Below are positions 6,971 to 14,233 of a stretch of DNA of 21,471 nt, piece by piece. Source of the DNA: Alphaproteobacteria bacterium. Lineage in GTDB: Bacteria; Pseudomonadota; Alphaproteobacteria; UBA2136; UBA6156. Location of the stretch: positions 1 through 21,471 of the forward strand of contig JAIXXE010000086.1 in the NCBI GenBank assembly GCA_027490875.1. Reading direction: 5' to 3'. A program made the translations under genes and the position numbers. Numbering within the stretch: position 1 is the first letter of the stretch; each line of letters begins with the position of its first letter. The notes under the pieces are model-generated. The model did not search any database. It was given only the letters and a program-made list of their open reading frames with translations, and had not been told where the DNA came from.

Positions 6971-7693
6971 TTATGACGTCTCGCGGGGGTTGGAATCCCA
7001 GGCTTCCAGCAGGTCGTACATGCTGGCCGGGCTGATACTCAAGCAACGGCAGGTTTCCCGAATCCGGTCTTGATTCCATTTGGTCTTGCCAGCCAAAAGC
7101 AAATAGATATTGCTCTTGCTTGCTCCAACAACTCTTGCCTGAAGCAGTGCCTCAAACAGGTCAATCTTGCTTTGACCGTTCTTTTCAAGCAGCGACACCA
7201 CCACCACGCCAAACCGCACAGGGTTAAAGTTGGCACACTCCGTGATGGTTTTGAACGTTGCGACACCGTGTTCCAGGGTAGGCCTGAACTGTGCGCGGAC
7301 TTCAACCTGCGGCATGGAGACCGCTCTGATGGCTGGCTTGGCTTTCACGGGGGCGGCTTCAGGGGCCTTCAGCCTTGCCAGCAGTTGGGCCAGCGTCAGC
7401 CCAAGATACCTCGCCAACACGGCGACATGCTTGTGCGTCCATTGAAAGCTTGCCGGGTTTTTAAGAAAACTTTCCACCAGATTGGGCTTGGTGGGCAGCA
7501 GTCCCTGTTCAGCAAACAGGGCACCCAGCGAATGCCGACCGATAGGTTGCTGGGCCTCCACCAGTGGGCCTACCACACGGCTGAAGTGGTTTGGATTGCG
7601 AAGGATGTGAATAATGATATCGCCAAGGATGGCGGTATCGGAGCGATCATCCACCTCTGAATCTGGTGGAGATAAAGCGGAAGCGTTGGTCAT
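6971..7693 (-). CDS. Protein with two Cro/C1-like helical repeats, possible DNA-binding protein
   Basis: 240 residues; the ATG at 7693 follows AGGAGGT at ideal spacing. The protein looks like an internal duplication. One half (about residues 23-108) and the other (about 158-232) both end in the same kind of segment: W.....(H/D)....(A/C)..L.(L/I)(T/S)...(L/M)..LL, seen as WTHKHVAVLARYLGLTLAQLL and WNQDRIRETCRCLSISPASMYDLL. That segment resembles the last helices of Cro/C1-type HTH domains. An Ala/Pro/Lys linker joins the halves. A regulator is the best guess from the fold-like pattern, but the recognition helix is not clear, and no family name can be given. It is divergent from rsmH. Confidence 0.75.
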   Translation of the reverse strand: MTNASALSPPDSEVDDRSDTAILGDIIIHILRNPNHFSRVVGPLVEAQQPIGRHSLGALFAEQGLLPTKPNLVESFLKNPASFQWTHKHVAVLARYLGLTLAQLLARLKAPEAAPVKAKPAIRAVSMPQVEVRAQFRPTLEHGVATFKTITECANFNPVRFGVVVVSLLEKNGQSKIDLFEALLQARVVGASKSNIYLLLAGKTKWNQDRIRETCRCLSISPASMYDLLEAWDSNPRETS

Positions 7694-7725
7694 AGTGACC
7701 TCCTGATGAAACGAAACCTGAAATT

Positions 7726-7754
7726 CTTCTAGCCAAACGACCCCGAAAAGGCAA
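7726..7754 (-). promoter_or_regulatory. Promoter of the 6971-7693 gene
   Basis: On the minus strand TTGCCT (7754-7749), a 17-base spacer and TAGAAG (7731-7726), with GC directly before the -10 hexamer. Confidence 0.6.
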
Positions 7755-7816
7755 GATGAAGTTTAATCATTGCAAAATGACTTGAGCAACCCGCCACGTT
7801 AGGGCAGTGAAGGGGC

Positions 7817-8716
7817 ATGAGCAACCATTCCCCCGTGCTGCTAACCGAAGCCTTGGCGCTGCTGGCCCCCGCGCCCGGGCGTTTGCTGGCCGATGGCACC
7901 TTGGGCGGCGGCGGCCACACCCGCGCCATGCTGGCCGCTGGCGCCACCGTGGTGGCGACCGATTGGGACGCGGCCGCCATTGCCGCCGCACAGACTTGGG
8001 CAGGCGCTTACGGCCCGCAGCTTACGTTGCACCATGCCCCCTACAGCAGCGTGCCAGCGCTGCTGGCCCCACGGCGGCCCAATGGCGTGTTGCTGGATTT
8101 GGGCTTTTCCTCCGACCAGCTGGAAGACCCAATGCGGGGCCTGAGCTACCACGTGGCTGGGCCGCTGGATATGCGGCTGGATAGTACCCAGCGCACCACC
8201 GCCGCTGATATTTTGAACAGCTGGCGCGAGGCCGATCTGGCTGATTTATTTTACCACCAAGCCGAGGAGCCCAAAGCCCGCCCCTTGGCGCGCGCGGTGG
8301 TTAATGCGCGCAAGCAGCGGCCTTATGCCATCACCACCGACCTGCTTAGCACGATCGAAGCCATTTACCCGCCCCGCATGGGCTTGAAGCGGGCGCATCC
8401 GGCGGCGCGGATTTTTCAAGCGCTGCGCGTGGTCGTGAACAACGAGCTGGCCGTGCTGGAACAGGCCTTGATGGGCTGCGCTGAAGCCTTGGCACCGGGC
8501 GGCACGCTGGCGGTCATCACCTTTCAGCCCAACGAAGAACGGCTGGTGAAAAAGACCTTTCGGGCCTTGGGGGCCGATACGTTGGATGCGGTTGGCCGGG
8601 TGGCCGCTGTGGCAGCCTTCAAACAGGGGAAAAAGATTATCCCGACCGACGCCGAGATAGCCTTGAACCCGCGGGCCCGTTCGGCCATTCTGCGCAGTAT
8701 CACCCGTGTAGGGTGA
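7817..8716 (+). CDS. rsmH: 16S rRNA m4C1402 methyltransferase
   Basis: RsmH (MraW) methylates N4 of C1402 in 16S rRNA using S-adenosylmethionine. The ATG at 7817 is supported by the family start HSPVLLTEALxLL at residue 4, with GAAGGGG just ahead. The SAM-binding segment is DGTLGGGGHTRAML (27-39). Further family motifs are LLDLGFSSDQLEDPMRGLS (92-110), GPLDMRLD (115-122), HPAARIFQALRVVVNNEL (194-211) and NPRARSA (284-290). At 299 residues it is slightly short. One oddity: the usual SFHSLEDRxVK motif reads TFQPNEERLVK (235-245), losing His, Ser and Asp. It heads an rsmH-ftsL pair from the division and cell wall cluster; mraZ is not upstream. Confidence 0.95.
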   Translation: MSNHSPVLLTEALALLAPAPGRLLADGTLGGGGHTRAMLAAGATVVATDWDAAAIAAAQTWAGAYGPQLTLHHAPYSSVPALLAPRRPNGVLLDLGFSSDQLEDPMRGLSYHVAGPLDMRLDSTQRTTAADILNSWREADLADLFYHQAEEPKARPLARAVVNARKQRPYAITTDLLSTIEAIYPPRMGLKRAHPAARIFQALRVVVNNELAVLEQALMGCAEALAPGGTLAVITFQPNEERLVKKTFRALGADTLDAVGRVAAVAAFKQGKKIIPTDAEIALNPRARSAILRSITRVG

Positions 8717-8732
8717 AGGAAGGGCGAAAACC

Positions 8733-9071
8733 ATGAAAAACGGGCTAATTTTAGCAGCGCTGGTGCTAAGCCTGCTGGCCTTTGCCGGGATGATGCGGGT
8801 GAAGACCGACGTTCAGACCATGGACCGCGAACGCCAGCGTTTGGTGAGAGACCGCGCCGAGCTGCGCGAAACCAAGCGCGTACTGGAAGCCGAATGGGCG
8901 CTGCTGGCCAGCCCAGAACGGCTGCAGGAGATTGCCGACAAGGCTGGCAAGGTTTACCTCAATGGCAGCGCCCTAAGCCAACTGACCTTCGATGACCCCT
9001 TGCCGGTTAGCCCCACCGCCCCAACCTCAGTGGCAACGGCGGTGGCCATTAGCCCCAGCGGTATTTTTTAG
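8733..9071 (+). CDS. ftsL: Cell division protein FtsL
   Basis: A 112-residue bitopic membrane protein 16 bases after rsmH, where ftsL normally sits. It has one membrane helix (about residues 4-21) after a short N-terminus. A periplasmic coiled coil (about 24-58, rich in Arg and Glu with Leu/Val heptads) follows, then the family-like motif LLASPERLQEIADKAG. The C-terminal 30 residues are Pro/Thr/Ser-rich and probably disordered. FtsL joins FtsB and FtsQ in the divisome and helps activate FtsWI. The next gene should be ftsI; instead atpH follows, so the cluster is broken after ftsL. Confidence 0.88.
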   Translation: MKNGLILAALVLSLLAFAGMMRVKTDVQTMDRERQRLVRDRAELRETKRVLEAEWALLASPERLQEIADKAGKVYLNGSALSQLTFDDPLPVSPTAPTSVATAVAISPSGIF

Positions 9072-9099
9072 CAACGGCGTCGGTCACGTATCAGAACCG

Positions 9100-9128
9100 T
9101 TGACAGCAGCACCCAGCCTTGGCATAAG
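9100..9128 (+). promoter_or_regulatory. atpH promoter, predicted to give a leaderless mRNA
   Basis: TTGACA (9100-9105), exactly 17 bases, then CATAAG (9123-9128). Only 6 bases (CCGCCT) separate the -10 hexamer from the atpH ATG, so transcription should begin at or within a base or two of the start codon. No Shine-Dalgarno is present. murI and the HAD gene show the same geometry. Confidence 0.75.
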
Positions 9129-9134
9129 CCGCCT

Positions 9135-9680
9135 ATGAGTGTTGCCTTCCGCTATGCCCATGCCGCGTTAGCGGCAGCGCAGGCCGATACCCCCACCCTG
9201 CCCCGCTTCACCCAAGCGATTGACGCCCTCGCTGTAGCCGTTAAAACCCCGACTGTGGCTGCTGCTGTGGTAAACCCGCGCCTGGGCAGCGCCCAGCGCC
9301 GTGCTTTGGTTGTGAGTATGGTTAAGGCCGTGGAAGCCCCCAAAGCGTTACAAGGCTTGCTGGAAGTACTCGAACGCAATGGCCGTTTGCCCTTGCTGCC
9401 TGACGTGTTGGTGGCGTTGCAACAGGTGTTGGCGCAGCGTGCCGGGATAACCGAAGCCACGGTACATGTGGCCCAACCCCTGAACGACGCCCAGAAAATT
9501 AGCCTGAAAGTTCAGATAAAAACTCATCAAAAGGCCAAGGATGTACGCCTGATTGAGGTGGTAAAGCCTGAATTGGTTGCCGGTTTTCGGGCTTTTTTTG
9601 GTGGATTGGTTTGGGATACCAGCGTGCAAGGCCAGCTGGTAAGCCTTAAAAACAAGTTAAGACAAGCGATTCAACGGTAG
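9135..9680 (+). CDS. atpH: ATP synthase F1 subunit delta
   Basis: A 181-residue delta subunit, part of the peripheral stalk that joins F1 to Fo on the inner membrane. The N-terminus (FRYAHAALAAA) matches the first helix of the family. The motif ERNGRLPLLPDVL (about residues 85-97) and the C-terminal block VKPELVAGFR...GLVWDTSVQGQL.SLK are diagnostic. Its start codon lies 6 bases after a -10 element and has no Shine-Dalgarno, so it probably begins a leaderless transcript for atpH-atpA-atpG. The gene begins a separate F1 operon, as in Alphaproteobacteria, where the Fo genes are elsewhere. Confidence 0.95.
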   Translation: MSVAFRYAHAALAAAQADTPTLPRFTQAIDALAVAVKTPTVAAAVVNPRLGSAQRRALVVSMVKAVEAPKALQGLLEVLERNGRLPLLPDVLVALQQVLAQRAGITEATVHVAQPLNDAQKISLKVQIKTHQKAKDVRLIEVVKPELVAGFRAFFGGLVWDTSVQGQLVSLKNKLRQAIQR

Positions 9681-9695
9681 GTAAAAGGGAACCCC

Positions 9696-11390
9696 ATGGC
9701 AGACATCCGCGCGAGTGAAGTGACCAAGATTCTGGAGCAACAGATTGCCCAGTTCACCACCCAATCCTCCCCCCAAGAGGCCGGCACTGTGCTGGCGGTG
9801 GGGGACGGCGTGGCCCGCGTGTACGGCCTGGCCAATGTGCAGGCTGGCGAGTTGGTAACCTTTGCCAGCAGCACGGGCGAGCCGCTCAGCGGCATGGCCC
9901 TGAACCTGGATGACGACCATGTGGGCTGCGTGATTTTTGGCGACGACCGTGGCGTGCGCGAAGGCGATGTGGTTAGCCGCACCAAGGAAATTGTAAGCGT
10001 ACCAACGGGCAAGGAATTGCTGGGCCGCGTGGTGGATGCGCTGGGCCGCCCAATTGATGGCCTCGGCCCGATTAAGGCCAAGCAGGTTAGCAAGGTGGAT
10101 GTGATTGCCCCCGGCATCGTGGCCCGCAAGAGTGTGCACGAACCGCTGCAAACCGGATTGAAGGCGATTGATGCGCTGGTCCCGATTGGTCGTGGCCAGC
10201 GCGAGCTGATTATCGGCGACCGCCAGACTGGCAAAACTGCCGTGGCGATTGACGCGATTATCAATCAGGCCACCACCCACAGTACCGACAAGCCCGTGTT
10301 CTGTGTGTACGTCGCGATTGGCCAGAAGCGTAGCACCGTGGCCCAAGTGGTAGAGCGTTTGCGTAACACCGGCGCACTGAAATACACCATTGTGGTCAGC
10401 GCCACGGCGTCAGACCCAGCCCCGATGCAGTTCATCGCGCCCTATTCGGGCTGCACCATGGCCGAATACTTCCGCGACAACGGCATGCACGCCCTGATTG
10501 TGTATGACGACCTTTCCAAACAGGCCGTAGCCTACCGCCAGATGAGCCTGCTGCTGCGCCGCCCCCCTGGCCGCGAAGCCTACCCCGGCGATGTTTTCTA
10601 CCTCCACAGCCGCCTGCTGGAACGTGCCGCCAAACTTAGCGATGACCTGGGCGGCGGTAGCCTCACGGCGCTCCCGATTATCGAAACGCAAGCGGGCGAC
10701 GTCAGCGCGTACATCCCCACCAACGTGATTTCCATCACCGACGGCCAGATTTTCCTGGAAAGCGACCTGTTTTATGCCGGGATCCGCCCTGCCATTAACG
10801 TAGGGCTTTCAGTCAGCCGTGTTGGGGGCGCCGCCCAAACCAAGGCCATGAAAAAGCTGGCCGGGACTATGCGGCTTGATCTGGCCCAGTACCGCGAAAT
10901 GGCTGCTTTCAGCCAGTTCGCCAGCGACCTCGACGCCAGCACCCGCAAGCTGCTGGCGCGTGGCGAGAGCCTGACCGAGCTGCTGAAGCAAAAGCAGTAT
11001 CAGCCGTTACGGGTGGGCGAGCAGCTGGTGGGCATCTATGCGGGGACAAAGGGCTTCCTCGATGACATTGAACCCAAGCACATCACGCTGTTTGAAGCGC
11101 ACCTGCTGGAAGTGGCCCGCAGCAGCTACCCCAAGCTGCTGAGCACGCTGGATAGAGGCGTGATGGATGACGCCACAGAAACCGAGGTAAAGGCCCTGCT
11201 CACGCGCGCCAAGAGCACCTTCAACGCTGCCGACGCCACCCTCACGGCCAAGCAGCGCGGCAGCGAAACCAAAAAGGCCGCCAGCACCATGGAAGGCGCG
11301 ATGAACGTCGCCAAGGGCGAGACCCAAAAGGCTGCCACCAAGGCTCCCACTAAGGCAGCCCCTGCCAAAAAGCCGGCGAAGAAAAAATAA
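9696..11390 (+). CDS. atpA: ATP synthase F1 subunit alpha
   Basis: The alpha subunit forms the F1 hexamer with beta. The P-loop GDRQTGKT lies at residues 174-181, YDDLSKQAVAYRQMSLLLRRPPGREAYPGD follows near 271, and GLSVSRVGGAAQT carries the arginine finger. AAAAGGGA precedes the ATG, 15 bases after atpH. The protein is 564 residues, about 50 longer than most. The surplus is a C-terminal tail after residue ~515 made mostly of Ala, Lys, Thr and Pro, ending AKKPAKKK. The tail is in frame and codon use matches the rest, so it is not an artefact of a frameshift. Its role is unknown. Confidence 0.98.
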   Translation: MADIRASEVTKILEQQIAQFTTQSSPQEAGTVLAVGDGVARVYGLANVQAGELVTFASSTGEPLSGMALNLDDDHVGCVIFGDDRGVREGDVVSRTKEIVSVPTGKELLGRVVDALGRPIDGLGPIKAKQVSKVDVIAPGIVARKSVHEPLQTGLKAIDALVPIGRGQRELIIGDRQTGKTAVAIDAIINQATTHSTDKPVFCVYVAIGQKRSTVAQVVERLRNTGALKYTIVVSATASDPAPMQFIAPYSGCTMAEYFRDNGMHALIVYDDLSKQAVAYRQMSLLLRRPPGREAYPGDVFYLHSRLLERAAKLSDDLGGGSLTALPIIETQAGDVSAYIPTNVISITDGQIFLESDLFYAGIRPAINVGLSVSRVGGAAQTKAMKKLAGTMRLDLAQYREMAAFSQFASDLDASTRKLLARGESLTELLKQKQYQPLRVGEQLVGIYAGTKGFLDDIEPKHITLFEAHLLEVARSSYPKLLSTLDRGVMDDATETEVKALLTRAKSTFNAADATLTAKQRGSETKKAASTMEGAMNVAKGETQKAATKAPTKAAPAKKPAKKK

Positions 11391-11411
11391 TCACGCGCCC
11401 TACCGCCCACC

Positions 11412-12275
11412 ATGCCCAGCCTCAAAAACCTCCGTCTGCGCATCAAAAGCGTTAAAAATACGCGCCAGATTACCAAAACCATGAAGATGGTGGCGGCAGC
11501 CAAGGTGCGGCGGGCGCGTGCGGCGGTAGAAAGCGCGCGCCCCTACGCTGCCAAACTGGGCCAGATTTTGGCAAATATCGCCGCCAATGCCGATACCAGA
11601 GGGCCGCTGCTGCTTAATGGCCGCGCGGTGGTTCGTACCGTGCGGTTGGTGGTGTTTGGTTCCGACCGCGGCCTGTGCGGCGGGCTAAACAGCAACCTGC
11701 TGAAAGCCGCCGCCAAGTGGGTGCGCGCCCAAGAAGCCCTTGGCCGCACCGTGCAGCTGGTCGCCGTAGGGCGTAAAATCCGGGATGGCCTGAAAAGCAA
11801 CTTCACCAGCCACCTTGTCAGCACCCATACCGACATGGGCCGCAGCGTAGAGTTTGCCCACGCGCAGACCATCGCCGCCGAGTGCCTGCAAGCCTTCGAA
11901 GCGGGCGTATGCGACGAAGTTCACCTGCTTTCTGCCGAACTGGTAAGCATGCTTACACAAACCCCCAAGCACACCCAGCTGGTGCCATTCACGCTGGCCG
12001 CCGCGGCGGGCGAAGGTGCCAGTTTTACCGAGTTCGAGCCCGACGAAGAAACCGTGCTGGCCGACCTGCTGCCGCGTAACCTGAACCTACAAGTCTTCAG
12101 TGCGCTGCTAGAAACGCAGGCCAGCGAACAGGCTGCCCGGATGGCTGCCATGGATAGTGCCACCCGTAATGCCGGCGAGATGATTAAGAAGCTTTCGGTG
12201 CAATACAACCGCAGCCGCCAAGCCGCCATTACCAAGGAACTGATCGAGATTATTTCGGGCGCGGAAGCGGTTTAA
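11412..12275 (+). CDS. atpG: ATP synthase F1 subunit gamma
   Basis: 287 residues, the normal size for the rotor shaft. The N-terminal helix (LRLRIKSVKNTRQITKTMKMVAAAK, in outline) and the C-terminal helix (EQAARMAAMDSATRNAGEMIKKL...YNRSRQAAITKEL) are the two coiled-coil arms that sit in the alpha3beta3 cavity. GSDRGLCGGLN near residue 80 is also diagnostic. The ATG is 21 bases after the atpA stop and lacks a Shine-Dalgarno, so translation probably depends on atpA. atpD would normally follow directly; here it is 2.37 kb away behind unrelated genes. Confidence 0.97.
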   Translation: MPSLKNLRLRIKSVKNTRQITKTMKMVAAAKVRRARAAVESARPYAAKLGQILANIAANADTRGPLLLNGRAVVRTVRLVVFGSDRGLCGGLNSNLLKAAAKWVRAQEALGRTVQLVAVGRKIRDGLKSNFTSHLVSTHTDMGRSVEFAHAQTIAAECLQAFEAGVCDEVHLLSAELVSMLTQTPKHTQLVPFTLAAAAGEGASFTEFEPDEETVLADLLPRNLNLQVFSALLETQASEQAARMAAMDSATRNAGEMIKKLSVQYNRSRQAAITKELIEIISGAEAV

Positions 12276-12310
12276 AATTCATTTATAATCTTATACTTAA
12301 CAAAGTTTTC

Positions 12311-12348
12311 TTGACAGAAAAACGCTCTTGCCCTTAAATCTGTATAAG
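12311..12348 (+). promoter_or_regulatory. Promoter region of the 12355 ORF
   Basis: TTGACA (12311-12316) with a 17-base spacer to TTAAAT (12334-12339). A second candidate -10, TATAAG (12343-12348), ends 6 bases before the ATG at 12355, the geometry seen at atpH and murI, but lacks a good -35. Confidence 0.5.
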
Positions 12349-12354
12349 TGCACG

Positions 12355-12684
12355 ATGGCCTCTATGCGTGGGGCACCTAAGAAAATTTTGAAGCAGGGAT
12401 GGTTTTGGCAATGGGCCAAGCCTCTGGCTGTTGTCTTAGTGCTTTATACAGCTTTTTCTATAATGAAGATTGGGTATGAGGAATGGCTGAGCCCCTCTCC
12501 ATCGTTGCGCGAGGCGCGCCATCTTGCTCAGCGAACGGATTGGAGCCCGGCGGCGCTTTGTGCCAGTAATAACGAAATCTTAAATCATGGCTGTTCAGCA
12601 AACAATGCCGACTCTCGCGGAGCTTTGGCAACAGGAATTTCAAGCGTTTCTCACACAGGAGAATTCTCAAGAGATTCTCGATAA
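12355..12684 (+). CDS. Small predicted membrane protein, possibly degraded
   Basis: 109 residues from the ATG at 12355; no Shine-Dalgarno is seen. A basic N-terminus (RGAPKKILKQG) precedes one membrane helix (about WFWQWAKPLAVVLVLYTAFS), then a cytoplasmic or periplasmic stretch. From about residue 78 the sequence becomes Ser/Asn/Gly-rich and non-family-like. Over the same bases another frame opens at 12587 with a better-looking sequence, so this gene may carry a frameshift near 12583. No family recognised. It lies in an AT-richer accessory patch between atpG and murI. Confidence 0.4.
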   Translation: MASMRGAPKKILKQGWFWQWAKPLAVVLVLYTAFSIMKIGYEEWLSPSPSLREARHLAQRTDWSPAALCASNNEILNHGCSANNADSRGALATGISSVSHTGEFSRDSR

Positions 12685-12733
12685 TCTGGCAGCGATTCCA
12701 AATGGCAATGCGCTACTTAACACATATAGTTAA
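12587..12733 (+). CDS. Short ORF overlapping the membrane ORF, possibly a gene fragment
   Basis: A 48-residue frame (start MAVQQTMPTLAELWQQEF, end ALLNTYS), predicted helical and polar. It lies in the +1 frame relative to the 12355 ORF and has no Shine-Dalgarno. It is in the same frame as the toxin-like remnant at 12846-13051, with the palindromic repeat between, so it might be a piece of the same former gene. Weak support as an independent gene. Confidence 0.3.
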   Translation: MAVQQTMPTLAELWQQEFQAFLTQENSQEILDNLAAIPNGNALLNTYS

Positions 12734-12764
12734 GCCCAATAGTATTTGTTACAAGTGCCATCTC

Positions 12765-12849
12765 TTTTGTCATTCCACTGAAAAGTGGAATCTTGTTCGG
12801 ATGGAGCTATTCTCCCAACAAGATTCCAGCTTTCGCTGGAATGACAAAA
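12765..12849 (+). repeat. Palindromic repeat element, third copy (REP/MITE-like)
   Basis: TTTTGTCATTCCA (12765-12777) and TGGAATGACAAAA (12837-12849) are exact inverted ends. Inside, the 20-mers ATTCCACTGAAAAGTGGAAT and ATTCCAGCTTTCGCTGGAAT are each palindromic, and ATCTTGTT pairs with AACAAGAT. The end sequence GTCATTCC...GGAATGAC matches the elements at 6703-6873. The 20-mers have the form ATTCC-N10-GGAAT, like the neisserial dRS3 repeat. The element abuts the remnant at 12846. Confidence 0.8.
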
Positions 12850-13051
12850 ATCTACTGATTTTGTACTAAATATTTATGGGCTTTGCTATAACAAAGTGCG
12901 GCCAGACCATGCGAAGCGTGCCGGCTTTATCTTTCGCTATGATATTCCACCAAAAGGAGGGAATCCTGGAGAAGCGTATGGGTGTCGTTGTTGGGCAGAG
13001 CCTCTACCAGATGAGTTCACGGGTGGCTTAGGTGAAGTATTTAAGCGTTAG
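12846..13051 (+). pseudogene. C-terminal remnant of a MuF-like / polymorphic-toxin type protein
   Basis: The frame is open from just after the palindromic repeat to the TAG at 13049-13051 and has no start codon of its own. From about 12893 it reads NKVRPDHAKRAGFIFRY, then DIPPKGGNPGEAYGCRCWAEP. The RPDH...F...PP.GGNPGE...CRCWAEP pattern is what I know from the ends of MuF/SPP1-gp7-type phage head-morphogenesis proteins and related polymorphic toxins. The rest of the protein is missing. The repeat sits exactly at the break, so it was probably lost or disrupted by insertion and decay. The family placement comes from memory of the motif, not from a search. Confidence 0.6.
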
Positions 13052-13052
13052 C

Positions 13053-13898
13053 CTAAAGCTTTCCAAACCGTACCGGCTGCCCCAAAAACAGTTCCGCGAC
13101 GCGGCCTACTTCGTTGGGCTCGCCGCTGGTGAAGTACTGCACCAAGCCCGCGTGTTCACCACTTACCAGGTCGGCATGGCGGGTGAAGTAATCCTCAAGC
13201 CCATTGGCCACCGCCAAGGGTTGGCTGAGCAGCCGCGTGGAAGGCGGCAGCGCGGCCCGAAAATGATGCGCCACCAAGGGGTAGTGCGTGCAGCCCAATA
13301 TCGCCCATTCGGGGGCCTGCGGGGTGGTGGCCAGCAGCGCGTGCACATAGCCCGCCACAGCGGTGGCCAGTTCGGCCTGTGGCGCGCCGCGTTCAATCAG
13401 TGGCACCAGCGTGGGGCAGGCCAGCCTCATTACCTTCATGTGCGGGCAGCGCTTGGCAATTTCGGCCTCGTACACGCCGCTGTTCACGGTTACTTGCGTG
13501 GCAAACAGCGCCACGGTATCGGTATTATACTTTTGCGGAAAGACTGGCTCCTTCACATGCCACGGGGTCTGCGTCACGCTTTCCACGGTCGGGGCGATAA
13601 TCCCCAGCACGCGGTGGCCGGGGCGCTGGGCGTTCACCTGCGGCAGCCAGCTGGTTTGCAGGGTTTTACCAGCCACAGCGGTGGCGGTGTTGCAGCCCAA
13701 TATAACCAGTTTGCAGCCTGCCATGAACAGCTTGGCGACTGCGGTTTGGGTTAAATCCACCACCTCGGCGCCCGGGCGGTTGCCGTAGGGGGCGTTGGCG
13801 TGGTCTCCGTAGTACATCCAGCTGTAGTGGGGGAAGCGGGCGGTCAGCTCCCGAAAAATGGTAAGCCCGCCGTGGCCACTGTCAAAAACGCCAATCAT
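13053..13898 (-). CDS. murI: Glutamate racemase
   Basis: MurI interconverts L- and D-glutamate in the cytoplasm for peptidoglycan precursors. At 281 residues it is full length. The two catalytic cysteines are Cys69 (GCNTATAVA) and Cys203 (GCTHYPLV); the N-terminal MIGVFDSGHGGLT carries the usual Asp-Ser pair, and YGDHANAPYG matches the family's Y.GD....PYG. Its ATG lies 6 bases after a CATAAC -10 element with TTGTAA 17 bases further up, and there is no Shine-Dalgarno, so a leaderless mRNA is predicted. It is divergent from the DUF2256 gene and convergent with the decayed region after atpG, interrupting the ATP synthase cluster. Confidence 0.97.
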   Translation of the reverse strand: MIGVFDSGHGGLTIFRELTARFPHYSWMYYGDHANAPYGNRPGAEVVDLTQTAVAKLFMAGCKLVILGCNTATAVAGKTLQTSWLPQVNAQRPGHRVLGIIAPTVESVTQTPWHVKEPVFPQKYNTDTVALFATQVTVNSGVYEAEIAKRCPHMKVMRLACPTLVPLIERGAPQAELATAVAGYVHALLATTPQAPEWAILGCTHYPLVAHHFRAALPPSTRLLSQPLAVANGLEDYFTRHADLVSGEHAGLVQYFTSGEPNEVGRVAELFLGQPVRFGKL

Positions 13899-13904
13899 GA
13901 GGGT

Positions 13905-13933
13905 GTTATGCCGAGGAACGCTGGCGCTTACAA
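13905..13933 (-). promoter_or_regulatory. murI promoter, predicted leaderless
   Basis: On the minus strand TTGTAA (13933-13928), 17 bases, CATAAC (13910-13905), then 6 bases and the ATG at 13898. The spacing matches the atpH promoter exactly, and the -10 differs by one base. Confidence 0.65.
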
Positions 13934-13945
13934 GCCTTGCTGTGC

Positions 13946-13951
13946 TAGAGA
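13946..13951 (+). promoter_or_regulatory. Candidate -10 of the DUF2256 gene
   Basis: GC followed by TAGAGA, 9 bases before the ATG at 13961. No good -35 is visible, so the call is weak. It overlaps the back of the murI promoter region. Confidence 0.3.
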
Positions 13952-13960
13952 GTGCCTATC

Positions 13961-14206
13961 ATGGCGCATAAAAAACCGCATTTAACAGAAAAGATCTGCG
14001 AACATTGCCAAAAGGTGATGGTCTGGCGCAAGGCGTGGCGTAATGCATGGGATACTGTAAAGTACTGCAGCAATGCTTGCCAACGCTTGGCCAACCGTGA
14101 AGCCCGCCGTACCGAGCCCCCCGCCCCCGCCAACACGCCTCCAGCCGCCCCAAGCCTGAAGACCCAACGCTTCAGAAAGTCGCGCAAGAAGCTTACGCTG
14201 GATTAA
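13961..14206 (+). CDS. DUF2256 small zinc-ribbon protein
   Basis: 81 residues from the ATG at 13961; an in-frame GTG at 13952 is possible, but the family typically begins MAHKK. The core MAHKKPHLTEKICEHC...VWRKAW...W..VKYCS..C is the DUF2256 signature. Cys13, Cys16, Cys36 and Cys40 are the probable zinc ligands. After residue 45 there is a Pro/Ala-rich, then Arg/Lys-rich tail not typical of the family core. The biochemical role of DUF2256 is not known to me. It is divergent from murI with a short shared intergenic region. Confidence 0.88.
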   Translation: MAHKKPHLTEKICEHCQKVMVWRKAWRNAWDTVKYCSNACQRLANREARRTEPPAPANTPPAAPSLKTQRFRKSRKKLTLD

Positions 14207-14233
14207 GCTTTACGCTTGACAGCAGCTTTCATC

